In this document: in pieces, positions 36,353 to 49,275 of the stretch
Layout of the letters: every line of letters begins with the position of its first letter
Numbering within the stretch: the stretch's first letter is position 1
DNA from: Mesorhizobium sp. J428
GTDB lineage: Bacteria; Pseudomonadota; Alphaproteobacteria; Rhizobiales; Rhizobiaceae
Direction of reading: 5' to 3'
Assembly (NCBI RefSeq): GCF_024699925.1
Contig: NZ_JAJOMX010000001.1
Coordinates: 5,060,001 to 5,124,000 of the forward strand
Length of the DNA: 64,000 bases
Position numbers and translations under genes: made by a program
Notes under the pieces: model-generated
Database searches by the model: none
What the model saw: only the letters and a program-made list of their open reading frames with translations
Told to the model about the DNA's origin: nothing

Positions 36353-38110
36353 CTAGCGCATTTCCCGGGGCGCCTCGGCTCCGATCAACGCCAGCCCGGA
36401 CGATAAGACGCCCGAAACGGCCTGCACCAGCCCAAGTCTGGCATAGGTCAATTCTGGGTCGTTAACCTTAATAAAACGTAAGCCGGGGTTGTCGTTGCCG
36501 CGGTTCCACTGCGCATGGAACGCGGTCGCCACTTCGTAGAGGTAGAAAGCCAGGCGGTGCGGCTCCTTAGCGAGCGCTGCGCCCTCGATCAGGCGCGGAT
36601 ATTCGGCGAGCTTCTTGATGAGCGCGATCTCGCTCTCGTCGACGAGCAGATGCGCCCTCGCCGCCAGGTCGCCGACGGCCGGCAGCGCGGCTCCAAGCTG
36701 CTCCTCGGCCTGCCGCATCGCCGAATGCGTCCGCGCCGAGGCATACTGCACATAGAACACCGGATTGTCCTTCGACTGCTCCGTCACCTTGGCGAAGTCG
36801 AAGTCGAGCGGCGCGTCATTCTTGCGGTAGATCATCATGAAGCGGATCGGGTCGCGGCCGACCTCGTCGACCACGTCGCGCAGGGTGACGAAGTCGCCCG
36901 AGCGCTTCGACATGCGCACAGGCTCGCCGTCGCGGAACAGCTTCACGAGCTGGCAGAGCAGGACGGTAAGTTCGATCGCGTCTCCGCCGACGGCCCGAGC
37001 CAGAGCCTGCATGCGCTTCACATAGCCGCCGTGATCGGCGCCGAGGATGAAGATCATGTCTCTGAAGCCGCGCGCATACTTGTCGCACAGATAGGCGACG
37101 TCGGCTGCGAAGTAGGTGTAGGAGCCGTCCGACTTCACCAGCGGCCGGTCGATATCGTCGCCGATCTCGGTCGAGCGGAACAAGGTCTGCTCGCGGTCTT
37201 CCCAGTCCTCGGGCAGCTGGCCTTTCGGCGGCGGTAGCTTGCCCTTGTAGACATGACCCTTCATCGTCAGCTCGTTCAGCGCCGTGCGGATCTTGCGGCC
37301 GCCGTCGGCATGCAGCGTGCGCTCCGAGAAGAACACCTCGTGATGGACGTTGAGCGCGGCGAGGTCCTCCCGGATCATCACCATCATGGCGTCGATGGTC
37401 CGGTCCTTGACGATTGCCAGCGCCTCGTCTTCCGGCATCTGGTTGAGGCCATGGCCGAATTCCTTGGCCAGCGCCTCGCCGACCGGCACGAGATAGTCGC
37501 CCGGATAGAGGCCGGGCGGAATTTCGCCGATCTCCTCGCCGAGCGCCTGCCGGTAGCGCAGCATCACCGAGCGGCCAAGCACGTCGATCTGCACGCCGGC
37601 ATCGTTGATGTAGTATTCCTTCGTCACGTCGTAGCCTGCGAAGGCGAGAAGGTTGGCGAGCACGTCGCCCACCACAGCGCCGCGGCAATGGCCGACATGC
37701 ATCGGCCCGGTCGGGTTGGCCGACACATATTCGACATTGGTCTTGCGGCCGGCGCCCACCTGCGATCGGCCATAGTCGGCGCCGGCCGCCAGCATCGCCT
37801 TCAGCGTCCCGTGCCAGAAGCCGTCCGAGAGACGGAGATTGATAAAGCCCGGACCGGCGACCTCGACCGAGGCAATGTCGGCATCGCTGCGCAGGGCGCC
37901 GGCGATCTTCTCCGCCAGCGCGCGCGGATTCTCGCCGACGCCCTTGGCGAGCACCATCGCCGCGTTCGTGGCGAGGTCGCCGTGCGAGGCATCTCGCGGC
38001 GGCTCGACCGTGACGCGGCTGGTGTCCAGCGCGCCGCCGTCCTTGGGCGTGAGCGCGAGAGCGTCCACCACCGTCCTGATCCGCGCGTTGAAGTCGGCGA
38101 AAATGTTCAT
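36353..38110 (-). CDS. argS: Arginyl-tRNA synthetase
   Basis: Class I synthetase, 585 residues. The HIGH-type motif is HVGH at residues 138-141 within '[20 protein letters not shown]', and the KMSKS equivalent is '[16 protein letters not shown]'. The C-terminal DALR anticodon-binding domain is seen around '[23 protein letters not shown]'. An N-terminal Arg-tRNA synthetase domain precedes residue 100. It lies 62 bp after the dgt-like gene on the same strand. Confidence 0.98.
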   Translation of the reverse strand: MNIFADFNARIRTVVDALALTPKDGGALDTSRVTVEPPRDASHGDLATNAAMVLAKGVGENPRALAEKIAGALRSDADIASVEVAGPGFINLRLSDGFWHGTLKAMLAAGADYGRSQVGAGRKTNVEYVSANPTGPMHVGHCRGAVVGDVLANLLAFAGYDVTKEYYINDAGVQIDVLGRSVMLRYRQALGEEIGEIPPGLYPGDYLVPVGEALAKEFGHGLNQMPEDEALAIVKDRTIDAMMVMIREDLAALNVHHEVFFSERTLHADGGRKIRTALNELTMKGHVYKGKLPPPKGQLPEDWEDREQTLFRSTEIGDDIDRPLVKSDGSYTYFAADVAYLCDKYARGFRDMIFILGADHGGYVKRMQALARAVGGDAIELTVLLCQLVKLFRDGEPVRMSKRSGDFVTLRDVVDEVGRDPIRFMMIYRKNDAPLDFDFAKVTEQSKDNPVFYVQYASARTHSAMRQAEEQLGAALPAVGDLAARAHLLVDESEIALIKKLAEYPRLIEGAALAKEPHRLAFYLYEVATAFHAQWNRGNDNPGLRFIKVNDPELTYARLGLVQAVSGVLSSGLALIGAEAPREMR

Positions 38111-38172
38111 CGCATCGTCCGTATCGAAGTATTCCGCAGGCCCGGCACCGCTGGCCGGGGCCGCGGCTGCGC

Positions 38173-39396
38173 CTATCCCAAATCGGGGGTGTGGTCAAAC
38201 AGGCGCCGATGCTCCTTGAGCGCATAGGTGTCCGTCATGCCGGCGAGGAAATCCGCCACATGGCGCGCCTTGATCGTTTCGGTGGCATTGGCGAGCACGC
38301 CGCGCCAGCCTTCCGGCATCTCGCCCGGATCGGTCATGTAACGGGCGAAGAGTTCGCGCAGCACACGGTCCGCCTCCGCGCGCACCGCCATCACGGTCGG
38401 GTTGCGGTAGAGATTGCGGTAGAGGAAGGCCTTCAACTCGGCCTCCTGCGCGGTCATGTCCGGCGAGAACACCACCATGGCCCGCCCTGCCCTGCGGATG
38501 TCATCGGCGCTGCCGGGCTTTGTCTCGGTAAGCCTCTGCTGCGCCGTCACGATCACATCTTCCACCATGCGCGTGATCTGGCGCCGCACGAGTTCATGCC
38601 CCGTCCGCACCGGATCGAGCGCCGGATAGAGACGGCGCACCTCGCCGAGAATTCCGGCCGGCAGGCTCACCTCTTCAAGTGCGTCGAGCTTCAAAAGGCC
38701 GGACCTCAGCCCGTCGTCGATGTCATGCGCATTGTAGGCAATGTCGTCGGCGATCGCCGCGCACTGCGCCTCGAGCCCGGCATGTTCCGCAAGATGAAGG
38801 TCGTAGAGCGTGTTGAAGTCGCGGATCGAGCGCGGCACCGGCCCCTTCAGCCCCTTGCCCGCCGCATTGACCAGCGGCCCGTTGTGCTTCACGAGCCCTT
38901 CCAGCGTCTCCCAGGTCAGGTTGAGGCCGTCGAACTCGGCATAGCGGCGCTCCAGCTTGGTCACGACCCGCAGCGCCTGTGCATTGTGGTCGAAGCCGCC
39001 GAACTCGGCCATGCACTCATTCAGCGTGTCCTCGCCCGTATGCCCGAACGGCGTGTGGCCGAAATCGTGGACCAGCGCCACCGCCTCGGCGAGATCCTCG
39101 TCGGCTCGTAGTGCCCTGGCCAGCGCGCGGGCGATCTGCGCCACCTCGATCGAATGCGTCAGCCGAGTGCGGTAATGGTCGCCTTCATGGGCGATGAAGA
39201 CCTGGGTCTTGTGCTTGAGCCGCCGGAAGGCGGTCGAATGGATGATCCTGTCGCGATCGCGCTGGAAAGGCGAGCGCGTCGGGCTTTCCGTCTCTTCGTA
39301 GAAGCGCCCCCGCGACCGCGCCGGGTCGCTGGCATAGGCAGCCCGCGGGCGGTAACCGAAGCCGATGCCCTCGAAGGTGCTGTTCTCCCCGGACAT
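38173..39396 (-). CDS. dgt: Deoxyguanosinetriphosphate triphosphohydrolase-like protein
   Basis: HD-domain dNTPase of 407 residues. Metal-binding residues are in '[13 protein letters not shown]' and '[20 protein letters not shown]', with a third Asp in '[17 protein letters not shown]'. It hydrolyses dNTPs to nucleosides and tripolyphosphate; the dGTP preference of the E. coli enzyme is not certain for this shorter group. The ATG at 39396 is divergent from erpA with 74 bp between starts. Confidence 0.95.
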   Translation of the reverse strand: MSGENSTFEGIGFGYRPRAAYASDPARSRGRFYEETESPTRSPFQRDRDRIIHSTAFRRLKHKTQVFIAHEGDHYRTRLTHSIEVAQIARALARALRADEDLAEAVALVHDFGHTPFGHTGEDTLNECMAEFGGFDHNAQALRVVTKLERRYAEFDGLNLTWETLEGLVKHNGPLVNAAGKGLKGPVPRSIRDFNTLYDLHLAEHAGLEAQCAAIADDIAYNAHDIDDGLRSGLLKLDALEEVSLPAGILGEVRRLYPALDPVRTGHELVRRQITRMVEDVIVTAQQRLTETKPGSADDIRRAGRAMVVFSPDMTAQEAELKAFLYRNLYRNPTVMAVRAEADRVLRELFARYMTDPGEMPEGWRGVLANATETIKARHVADFLAGMTDTYALKEHRRLFDHTPDLG

Positions 39397-39470
39397 GGCG
39401 ACCCGCCGCTGGTTGACTTGGATGGTGGCGCTTCATACCTATTGCTGAGAGACGAATGCAAGGTGACGCC

Positions 39471-39821
39471 ATGGGCACGGACGCCAAGACTGCCATGAAG
39501 GGCATCGACGTGACGGACGCCGCGGCGTCGCGCGTCGCCAAGATCGTTGCGAAGGAGCCGGGCAAGTCGGCGCTTCGCGTGTCCGTCGAGGGCGGCGGCT
39601 GCTCAGGCTTCTCCTACAAGTTCGACCTGGTCGACGGCCGCAACGAAGACGATATCGCCATCGAGAAGAACGGCGCGACGATCCTGATCGACGAGCTGTC
39701 GCTTATCTACATGGGCGGTTCGGTGATCGACTTCGTCGACGACCTGATGGGCCAGTCCTTCCAGATCAGGAATCCGAACGCGGTCGCCTCCTGCGGCTGC
39801 GGCACCAGCTTCTCGATCTGA
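39471..39821 (+). CDS. erpA: Iron-sulfur cluster insertion protein, ErpA/HesB type
   Basis: A-type Fe-S carrier of 116 residues that delivers clusters to apoproteins. The three cluster cysteines are in 'VEGGGCSGFSYKF' and the C-terminal 'SCGCGTSF'. I chose ATG 39471, preceded by CAAGGTGACG, over the ATG at 39456. The exodeoxyribonuclease III gene begins 5 bp after the stop. Confidence 0.94.
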   Translation: MGTDAKTAMKGIDVTDAAASRVAKIVAKEPGKSALRVSVEGGGCSGFSYKFDLVDGRNEDDIAIEKNGATILIDELSLIYMGGSVIDFVDDLMGQSFQIRNPNAVASCGCGTSFSI

Positions 39822-39826
39822 CCGCG

Positions 39827-40640
39827 ATGAAGATCGCCACCTGGAACATCAACGGCGTCAAGGCACGCATCGAGAATCTCGTCGCGTGGCTCAAGGAGAG
39901 CCAGCCCGACATCGTCTGCCTCCAGGAGATCAAGACGGTCGACGAAGGGTTCCCCCGTGCCGAGGTCGAAGCGCTCGGCTACAATATCGAGACGCACGGC
40001 CAAAAGGGCTTCAACGGCGTCGCGATCCTGTCGAAACTACCTTTCGGTGAAGTGATCCGCGGCCTGCCCGGCGATGACGAGGACGACCAGGCGCGGTTCA
40101 TCGAAGGCGTGTTCTCGGTCGTCGACGCCAAGGGCCGCAAGACGGCACTGCGCGTCGTGTCCCTCTATCTTCCCAACGGCAATCCGATCTCGGAAGACCG
40201 CAAGTTCGGCTATAAGCTGCGCTGGATGGCCCGGCTCGAACGCTGGGCGGCCGAACGCCTTCGCCTGGAGGAGCCGCTGGTGCTCGCCGGCGACTACAAC
40301 GTCATTCCCGAGAAGGAGGACGCCAGGCGCTGGCAGGACTGGGTGAACGACGCCCTGTTCCAGCCCGAATCGCGACAGGCCTTTCGCCGGCTGGTGTCGC
40401 TGGGCTTTACGGAATCGATCCGCTCCGTGACCGATTCGCCTGAGGTCTACACGTTCTGGGACTATCAGGCCGGCGCCTGGCAGAAGAACAACGGCATCCG
40501 CATCGACCACTTGCTGCTGTCGCCCGAAGCGTCGAACACGCTGCGCAGCGCATCAGTCGAAAAGCATGTGAGGTCCTGGGAAAAGCCCTCGGACCCACGT
40601 ACCAGTCGCCATCGATCTGGAGATTGCCGCGCCTGCCTGA
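39827..40640 (+). CDS. xth: Exodeoxyribonuclease III (frameshift near 3' end)
   Basis: Mg-dependent AP endonuclease and 3'-5' exonuclease of base-excision repair. It begins 'MKIATWNINGVKARIENLV', with catalytic 'CLQEIKTVDEGFPRAEVEALGY' and 'LAGDYNVIPEKEDARRW', and near the end 'GIRIDHLLLSPEA'. The conserved final H in 'WEKPSDH' falls after a break: one extra C in GACCCACG (40593-40598) shifts the frame. Corrected, the end reads HVPVAIDLEIAAPA with TGA at 40638-40640 and 270 residues. Confidence 0.93.
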
Positions 40641-40655
40641 GACGCGGAGATAAGC

Positions 40656-41447
40656 CTATTTGGCGTTGCCGAGCATGTCCTGCGCAAGCGCGATCGCCGT
40701 GCGGCGGTCGGCCTCTGTCGCCAGCGCGAAGGCCTCTTCCTGCATGCCGCCGATCCACTGCCGGTCGCTCGGGTCGGCACGCTCCATCGCCGCCGTCAGC
40801 ATCGCCAGGCCGCGCACGACCTTGCCGCGCTGGTAGAGCAGGTTGCCAAGGGTCGCCTGCGCGCCGGCATGCCCCTTTTCCGCCGCGAGCTGCAGCCAGC
40901 GGCCGGCCTGCTTGATGGAAGCCTTCACACCCTCGCCATTGAGGAACATGCGGCCGAGCTCGAACTGCGCCGTCGGGTTGCGGTAGTTGGTGGCCGCGTC
41001 GCGATAGTATTCCTGCGCAAGCACGGGATCGGCCTTGACCGGGCTTCCCGGAATGCCCTTGCGCACATAGCCGCCGATCGCCACCAGCGCGTCGGAGACG
41101 TAGGCCGCCTCGACGCTGCCGTGCTCGACGCCCTGGTTCACGATCTGGGAATAGAACTTGAAGGCCTCGTAGTCGTTCTGCGTGACGCCGTCGCCATCGG
41201 CATACATGCGCGCGAGCTTCCACTGCGCGCCGAGCTGGCCTTTCTCGGCCGCGTAGCGATAGGCTTCCATCGCCTCGCCCTTGTGGCCGCTGCGATATTT
41301 GTCGAAACCGTCGCGCAGCGCTTCCCAGGGATTGGACAGCGGCGCACTGCCCGTCGACGCCGGGTCCAGCGCCAAGGCCGAGCCCATGCCTGCAAGCAGC
41401 AGGCCGGCCGCGACGGCGCCGACTCGTATGGATCCCTGTATCCGCAT
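40656..41447 (-). CDS. exoR: Exopolysaccharide regulator ExoR (Sel1-repeat periplasmic protein)
   Basis: Periplasmic repressor that in Sinorhizobium and Agrobacterium binds and inhibits the ExoS/ChvG sensor kinase, controlling succinoglycan, motility and acid response. The ATG at 41447 gives 263 residues with a cleavable signal peptide ending 'GSALALDPAS'. Sel1-like repeats follow ('AAEKGQLGAQWKLARMYADGDGV', 'RNPTAQFELGRMFLNGEGV', 'AAEKGHAGAQATLGNLLYQRGK'). The sequence pattern 'NDYEAFKFYSQIVNQGVE' matches ExoR as I recall it. It is convergent with xth and monocistronic. Confidence 0.88.
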   Translation of the reverse strand: MRIQGSIRVGAVAAGLLLAGMGSALALDPASTGSAPLSNPWEALRDGFDKYRSGHKGEAMEAYRYAAEKGQLGAQWKLARMYADGDGVTQNDYEAFKFYSQIVNQGVEHGSVEAAYVSDALVAIGGYVRKGIPGSPVKADPVLAQEYYRDAATNYRNPTAQFELGRMFLNGEGVKASIKQAGRWLQLAAEKGHAGAQATLGNLLYQRGKVVRGLAMLTAAMERADPSDRQWIGGMQEEAFALATEADRRTAIALAQDMLGNAK

Positions 41448-41794
41448 CTCAGTCAAAATCGCTCACGCTCTACGCATCGCCCGGACGCTGCCCTGCGCCC
41501 ACACCGCATCCGCGGCAACAGCCTTGAAAACGGAAAGTCTTCCTCCGCCCGTGCGGAGGAACCTGCTTCCAACCTTCATGCCGCTGCTGTTGGTCACGGC
41601 GTCCCTTTTTGTTGCGGCCGCTTGGCTGCGGCGCTGCCTTGTCCTGCGGCCCGCGGGCTGCGTTCGAAGTGGCCTTCGAGGTGCTCCGGGTTTATGGCGG
41701 GAAGTAGGCAATTCGTCCCCGCTGCTCTATAGCGCAAGGGATGTTGAAAGAGTGTTGCGGAATCGTCACAAAGCGCCGCGACGCTGAAACGCAA

Positions 41795-41814
41795 ACGGCC
41801 CCCGAAGGGGCCGT
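41795..41814 (-). terminator. Rho-independent terminator after ilvD
   Basis: Stem ACGGCCCC/GGGGCCGT of 8 bp with a TTCG loop on the minus strand, followed by TTGCGTTTC. It lies 28 bp beyond the ilvD stop. Confidence 0.7.
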
Positions 41815-41841
41815 CACGCGACGGAAAGGCTGGAAATCCGC

Positions 41842-43677
41842 CTATTCCGGCAGGATGCGCACCGCGCCCCGGTCAGCGCTCGCGGCAAAGGCCGCATAGG
41901 CCTTCAGTGCGGTGGTGACATTGCGCTTGCGTGCCGCCGCCGGCTTCCAGCCGAGCTTCTCCTGCTCGGCACGGCGGCTGGCGAGTTCCTCTTCGCCGAC
42001 CTTGAGATTGATCGTGCGGTTCGGGATGTCGATCTCGATGATGTCCCCCGCACGCACCAGGCCGATCGCCCCGCCGCTCGCTGCTTCCGGCGAAACGTGG
42101 CCGATCGAGAGACCGGACGTGCCGCCGGAGAAACGTCCATCGGTCAGCAGCGCGCAGGCCTTTCCGAGGCCTTTCGACTTCAGGTAGCTGGTCGGGTAGA
42201 GCATCTCCTGCATGCCCGGACCGCCACGCGGCCCCTCATAGCGGATGACGACCACGTCACCGGTCTTGACCTCATTGGCGAGAATGCCCTTCACCGCAGC
42301 GTCCTGGCTCTCGTAGACCACGGCCGGGCCGGTGAACTTGAGGATGGACTCATCCACGCCCGCCGTCTTCACCACGCAGCCGTCGAGAGCGATGTTGCCC
42401 TTGAGCACTGCCAGTCCGCCATCTTTGGAGAACGGCGTCTCGGCCGAACGAATGACGCCCTTCTCGCGGTCGAGGTCGAGCTCGTCCCAGCGCCGGTCCT
42501 GGCTGAACGCCGTCTGGGTCGGCACGCCGCCTGGGGCTGCCATGAAGAATTCGCGCACGGAAGCGCTGTTGGTGCGCGAGATATCCCAGCGGTCGATCGC
42601 ATCGCCCATGGTCGTGGTATGAACAGTCGGTCGGTCGCGGTGCAAAAGACCGGCGCGGTCGAGCTGGCCGAGAATGGCAAAGATGCCGCCTGCCCTATGC
42701 ACGTCTTCCATATGAACGTCGTTCTTGGCGGGCGCCACCTTGCACAGCACCGGCACGCGGCGCGACAGCGCGTCGATGTCGTCCATGGTGAAATCCACCC
42801 CGCCTTCATAAGCCGCGGCAAGGATGTGCAGCACGGTGTTCGTGGAGCCACCCATGGCGATGTCCAATGCCATGGCGTTCTCGAAGGCTTCCTTCGTGAC
42901 GATAGAACGCGGCAGCACGCTCTCGTCGTCCTGTTCGTAGTAGCGCTGGCAGAGATCGACGACGAGATGGCCGGCTTCGACGAAGAGGCGCTTGCGATCG
43001 GCATGCGTTGCGAGCGTCGAACCGTTGCCGGGCAGCGACAGGCCGAGCGCTTCGGTCAGGCAGTTCATCGAATTGGCGGTGAACATGCCCGAGCACGAGC
43101 CACAGGTCGGACAGGCGGAGCGCTCGATCGTCTTGACGTCCTCGTCGGACACCTTGTCGTCGGCCGCGGCCACCATCGCGTCGACCAGGTCGAGCGCGAC
43201 CTTCTTGCCCTGCAGCACGACCTTGCCGGCCTCCATCGGGCCGCCCGAGACGAAGACGGCCGGGATGTTAAGCCGCATCGCCGCCATCAACATGCCGGGC
43301 GTGATCTTGTCGCAGTTGGAGATGCACACCATTGCATCGGCGCAGTGCGCATTGACCATGTATTCGACGCTGTCGGCGATCAGCTCGCGCGACGGCAGCG
43401 AATAGAGCATGCCGTCATGGCCCATGGCGATGCCGTCGTCGACCGCGATCGTGTTGAATTCCTTGGCAACGCCGCCCGCCGCCTCGATCTCGCGCGCCAC
43501 GAGCTGGCCGAGATCCTTGAGGTGGACGTGGCCGGGCACAAACTGCGTGAACGAGTTCACCACCGCGATAATCGGCTTGCCGAAGTCCGAATCCTTCATG
43601 CCGGTGGCGCGCCAGAGGCCGCGCGCGCCGGCCATGTTGCGGCCGTGGGTGGTGGTGCGGGAACGATAAGCGGGCAT
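41842..43677 (-). CDS. ilvD: Dihydroxy-acid dehydratase
   Basis: Fe-S dehydratase of branched-chain amino acid and pantothenate synthesis, converting 2,3-dihydroxy-3-methylvalerate or isovalerate to the keto acid. It is 611 residues, like E. coli IlvD. Cluster-binding cysteines are in '[15 protein letters not shown]' and '[19 protein letters not shown]', and '[19 protein letters not shown]' is the C-terminal signature. It is followed by a terminator and preceded by about 150 bp with no evident leader gene. Confidence 0.98.
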   Translation of the reverse strand: MPAYRSRTTTHGRNMAGARGLWRATGMKDSDFGKPIIAVVNSFTQFVPGHVHLKDLGQLVAREIEAAGGVAKEFNTIAVDDGIAMGHDGMLYSLPSRELIADSVEYMVNAHCADAMVCISNCDKITPGMLMAAMRLNIPAVFVSGGPMEAGKVVLQGKKVALDLVDAMVAAADDKVSDEDVKTIERSACPTCGSCSGMFTANSMNCLTEALGLSLPGNGSTLATHADRKRLFVEAGHLVVDLCQRYYEQDDESVLPRSIVTKEAFENAMALDIAMGGSTNTVLHILAAAYEGGVDFTMDDIDALSRRVPVLCKVAPAKNDVHMEDVHRAGGIFAILGQLDRAGLLHRDRPTVHTTTMGDAIDRWDISRTNSASVREFFMAAPGGVPTQTAFSQDRRWDELDLDREKGVIRSAETPFSKDGGLAVLKGNIALDGCVVKTAGVDESILKFTGPAVVYESQDAAVKGILANEVKTGDVVVIRYEGPRGGPGMQEMLYPTSYLKSKGLGKACALLTDGRFSGGTSGLSIGHVSPEAASGGAIGLVRAGDIIEIDIPNRTINLKVGEEELASRRAEQEKLGWKPAAARKRNVTTALKAYAAFAASADRGAVRILPE

Positions 43678-43830
43678 TTCCGATCCTGGCTATTCTTGGC
43701 TTATCCGAGTTTCTTTAGGCGTTAACGAGCCGGATGACCAGACCTTCGGTCAGGCACGCCTCGTCCCAATCGACATATCTTTCTTCGACCGGCCGATCCG
43801 TGGCGCCGCAGGCCGGCCGTTCGGCCGCGA

Positions 43831-44418
43831 TCAGGCTGCGAACTTGCGGGGGTCATCGAAGAAGAAGCCGGCAGGGATGCCGCTGCCGACGAGGCGGTGG
43901 AATATCGCGTCGACTTCCTCCGGCGACGTCTCCGACTGTTCCGAGAGCCACCACATCGCTACCGACATGAATGTTCCGGTGATGAAATCGAGGACAAGCT
44001 TGCGCGGCATCCCGCGATGCGCACCCTGCCGCGCATAAGCGCCAAGGAACCGAGCCAGTTCGCAGCGGATCGCGTCGAGCACGATCGCGTGCCCGGCCAT
44101 GCCCTCGATTGCCGTCAGGAGCGGCCGATACTCCTTCATATGACGCAGCAACCCGAGCGTTCCTTGGCAGGACTCGATCCGAGGGTTGCGCAATTGCGCC
44201 TCGCGGCCGACCTGCAGGACCGGACGGAGCCGCTCGAGGCTGCGGGCGACAAGGTCGTCTTTGGAGCGGAATTGGGCGTAGAATGTCGAACGGCCCACTC
44301 TCGCTTCGGCGGCGATGTCAGGCACCGCAATCTCCTCATAGGGCCGCTCCAGCATCAGCCGGACGACCGCGTCGTAGAGCGCCTGTCTGGTGCGATGCAC
44401 GCGTCGATCGATGGCCAT
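43831..44418 (-). CDS. TetR-family transcriptional regulator
   Basis: 195-residue repressor. The N-terminal helix-turn-helix is 'PDIAAEARVGRSTFYAQFRSKDDLV' (about residues 33-57). The C-terminal ligand and dimer domain contains 'PLLTAIEGMAGHAIVLDAIRCELARFL' and is not assignable to a ligand class. It is divergent from a small membrane protein gene, with a perfect palindrome between the two starts, so it most likely represses both genes. Confidence 0.93.
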   Translation of the reverse strand: MAIDRRVHRTRQALYDAVVRLMLERPYEEIAVPDIAAEARVGRSTFYAQFRSKDDLVARSLERLRPVLQVGREAQLRNPRIESCQGTLGLLRHMKEYRPLLTAIEGMAGHAIVLDAIRCELARFLGAYARQGAHRGMPRKLVLDFITGTFMSVAMWWLSEQSETSPEEVDAIFHRLVGSGIPAGFFFDDPRKFAA

Positions 44419-44473
44419 TCCTCGCTCCCGTCGTAGTCAGACGTTCGGGCTTTGCGCCGGGATAGCAGACAGA

Positions 44474-44493
44474 TTGCCAGAAGTGTCTGGCAA
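44474..44493. promoter_or_regulatory. Palindromic operator, probable TetR site
   Basis: TTGCCAGA-AGTG-TCTGGCAA is a perfect 8+8 inverted repeat with a 4-bp centre. It is 56 bp from the regulator start and 66 bp from the divergent gene. Size and symmetry are typical of TetR-dimer operators. Confidence 0.75.
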
Positions 44494-44558
44494 CAGCCCG
44501 CCAGCATCGCAGTATATCGCGCTAACGCTCTTCAGTCGCAACACCACTGGAGAGCTCA

Positions 44559-45056
44559 ATGTCGACCCAACTCATCTCCGGCGCGCCGGTAGCGCAGAAC
44601 AAGCTCCGTCTGGCCGAGTTCCGTGCCGGCGCCGCCGCTCTGTTCATCCTCCTCCTCACCTCGGTGCACCACGTCTGGGGCGCCTATGTCTTCGACACGC
44701 CGTGGCGGCTACACATCGTCTTCGTCAGCATTCCGGTTGCCGCCGCGATCGTTTGTCTGCTCTATATTGCGGGCGTAGGAAATTCCCGAAACGCCAGGCT
44801 CGCGCGCTGGATGGCGATTGCGGTGATCGCCGCCTTTCCGATTATCGCGATCGGCTTCTACGAGGGCGGCTACAACCACGTCCTCAAGAACGTGCTCTTC
44901 TTCCTCGGCGGCGAAGGGGCCGCGCGCGCAACATTCTCGTCCTCGATGTACGAAATGCCCAGCAACATCTTCTTCGAGGTGACGGGCGTGCTGCAGTTTC
45001 CCGCCGCAATATTCGCCTCGCGCCAATTGTGGCGGCTCGTGCGCGCGATGCGCTGA
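44559..45056 (+). CDS. Small polytopic membrane protein
   Basis: 165 residues with four hydrophobic helices (about residues 24-45, 52-72, 83-103 and 137-155). 'LLTSVHHVWGAYVFDTPWRLH' and 'FYEGGYNHVLKNVLFF' carry His residues near the membrane, but I do not recognise a family. It is divergent from a TetR gene and has the operator-like palindrome in its leader, so its expression is probably induced by the ligand of that regulator. No partner gene follows on this strand. Confidence 0.85.
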   Translation: MSTQLISGAPVAQNKLRLAEFRAGAAALFILLLTSVHHVWGAYVFDTPWRLHIVFVSIPVAAAIVCLLYIAGVGNSRNARLARWMAIAVIAAFPIIAIGFYEGGYNHVLKNVLFFLGGEGAARATFSSSMYEMPSNIFFEVTGVLQFPAAIFASRQLWRLVRAMR

Positions 45057-45062
45057 AAGCTC

Positions 45063-45086
45063 GAGCGCCGGCACGGGCCGGCGCTC
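45063..45086. terminator. Stem-loop between convergent genes
   Basis: Perfect 10-bp stem GAGCGCCGGC/GCCGGCGCTC with a 4-nt loop, between the stops of the membrane protein gene and valS. There is no clear T-run on either side, so termination is inferred from position and stem strength. Confidence 0.5.
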
Positions 45087-45099
45087 AAATGCCGTTCGA

Positions 45100-47874
<2,775 letters not shown>

Positions 47875-48014
47875 TGGGACGAACCGTGCGGCTGGGGGAG
47901 GATGGTGTCGCTGTAAACCGAAAGCCCGGATGGGAGTCAACTGCCACGCGGCGCGGCGCCTTCCCGTTCCCTGCCCAAGACTCCGCTACGGACGGGTCAC
48001 GTGGACCGCAACGC

Positions 48015-48397
48015 CTACCATCCGGGATAGTAGACGCTGTCGCTGCGGCTCGCGAGTACCTTGCCCTGCGTGTCGCGCGCCATGATGCGTATCTCAACGA
48101 AGCTGCCTCTGCCGCGGGCGTCGCAGCCGATGAAATGGCGCACCGTCCCCGCAGCGAGCCGATCGCCCGCATAGGGCAGAACCTTCACGGTGGGAATCTC
48201 GGAGATTCCGCCCAGCGTGCGGATGCGAAGCTTGAGCGAACTGGCACCTTGGGCACGTCCGAGAGAAGGATTGTGGGACTGCGATTGTCGTCGCAGCTGC
48301 GTCCCGGCTCGGCCGGTATCTCCATGCGCATCGCCGCCGCAGGCAGCGTCCCGGCAGCAAACATGGATATCAGAAGAACGGCGCGCAACGGCTTCAT
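48015..48397 (-). CDS. Hypothetical exported protein (frameshifted)
   Basis: I do not recognise this family. The ATG at 48397 gives a signal peptide (MKPLRAVLLISMFAAGTLPAAA) and 'PAEPGRSCDDNRSPTILLSDVP'. The frame then breaks, and the matching continuation 'QGASSLKLRIRTLGGISEIP' to 'SVYYPGW' is in the next frame, ending at 48015. One missing base at 48246-48256 would give about 127 residues. The conserved-looking part resembles a small beta-rich periplasmic domain. It lies between valS and popZ. Confidence 0.7.
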
Positions 48398-48435
48398 GCG
48401 CCAAATCTAGGCCCGGCCGGGCCGCGCGGCAAGGC

Positions 48436-49146
48436 TCAGCGCGCCGCGCCCCGCGCCACGCGCTCGATCTCCTCGCGCACGAGGCGCTCGACCAACGTCG
48501 GCAGGTTGTTGTCCAGCCATTCCTGCAGCATGGGGCGGATCATCTCTTCCGCGATCTCGTCGAAGGAACGGCGCCGGCTCGCCGCAAAGGCGTCCGACAG
48601 TTCCCCAAAGGCGGCAGCGACCTGGCGGCCGGCCACGTCCGAGATGATCGACGTCCGCGCGGCTTCCGGCGCGGCGGCAGGTGCCTGCGCGGCAGGCGCC
48701 GGCTCGGGACTGACAGGCGTCGCAAGACGCTGCTTCCAGTCCGGCTGCGTCACAGGACCGGATACCGGTTCGACATGCGCGGTCTGCAGCGGCCGGTCGA
48801 CCCGAGGCTGGGCCGGGGTCGCGGCAGGCGCGGGGCGATCGGCAGCCGTGGGCGCAGGCTGCGCCGGAGCGGTGGGGCGCGGCGCCTGCGCCGCTGCCTC
48901 CACGGTCTCGATCCGATCCTGGCGTCCTACTCCACGGAACTCTTCGCGAAATGCGTCCATATCGCCGCGTTCCATGCCGGGAGAGGAAGTATTGGCCGGG
49001 GGTGGTATGATGTTGTCCTCGGCGGAACGTCCGGAATCGCTGTCTTCGATGATGCGCCGGATCGAAGCGAGGATCTCTTCCATCGAGGGCTCGCGTTGCG
49101 CGCCTCCCAACTGCTGGACCACTGCTTCCGCTGCCTGTGACGGCAT
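48436..49146 (-). CDS. popZ: DUF2497 polar organizing protein PopZ
   Basis: Pole-organising scaffold of alphaproteobacteria that anchors chromosomal parS via ParB and recruits cell-cycle proteins. Of 236 residues, the N-terminal helix 'EPSMEEILASIRRIIEDSDS' and the C-terminal oligomerisation helices 'SFDEIAEEMIRPMLQEWLDNNLPTLVERLV' are conserved, separated by a Pro/Ala-rich disordered stretch (about residues 60-160). It lies between tolC and valS, as I recall from rhizobial genomes. Confidence 0.93.
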   Translation of the reverse strand: MPSQAAEAVVQQLGGAQREPSMEEILASIRRIIEDSDSGRSAEDNIIPPPANTSSPGMERGDMDAFREEFRGVGRQDRIETVEAAAQAPRPTAPAQPAPTAADRPAPAATPAQPRVDRPLQTAHVEPVSGPVTQPDWKQRLATPVSPEPAPAAQAPAAAPEAARTSIISDVAGRQVAAAFGELSDAFAASRRRSFDEIAEEMIRPMLQEWLDNNLPTLVERLVREEIERVARGAAR

Positions 49147-49275
49147 ATCCCTTTACCCCGCAACTGAGGATTCGCGTTTCGAATCAGGCCTTCAGGGTAA
49201 CTCACGCGGCGCGAGCGGTGAATCCCCGCCGCCGCTTATTCGGATTTGCGCACAGGATTAGTCGAACAGGCCGGA

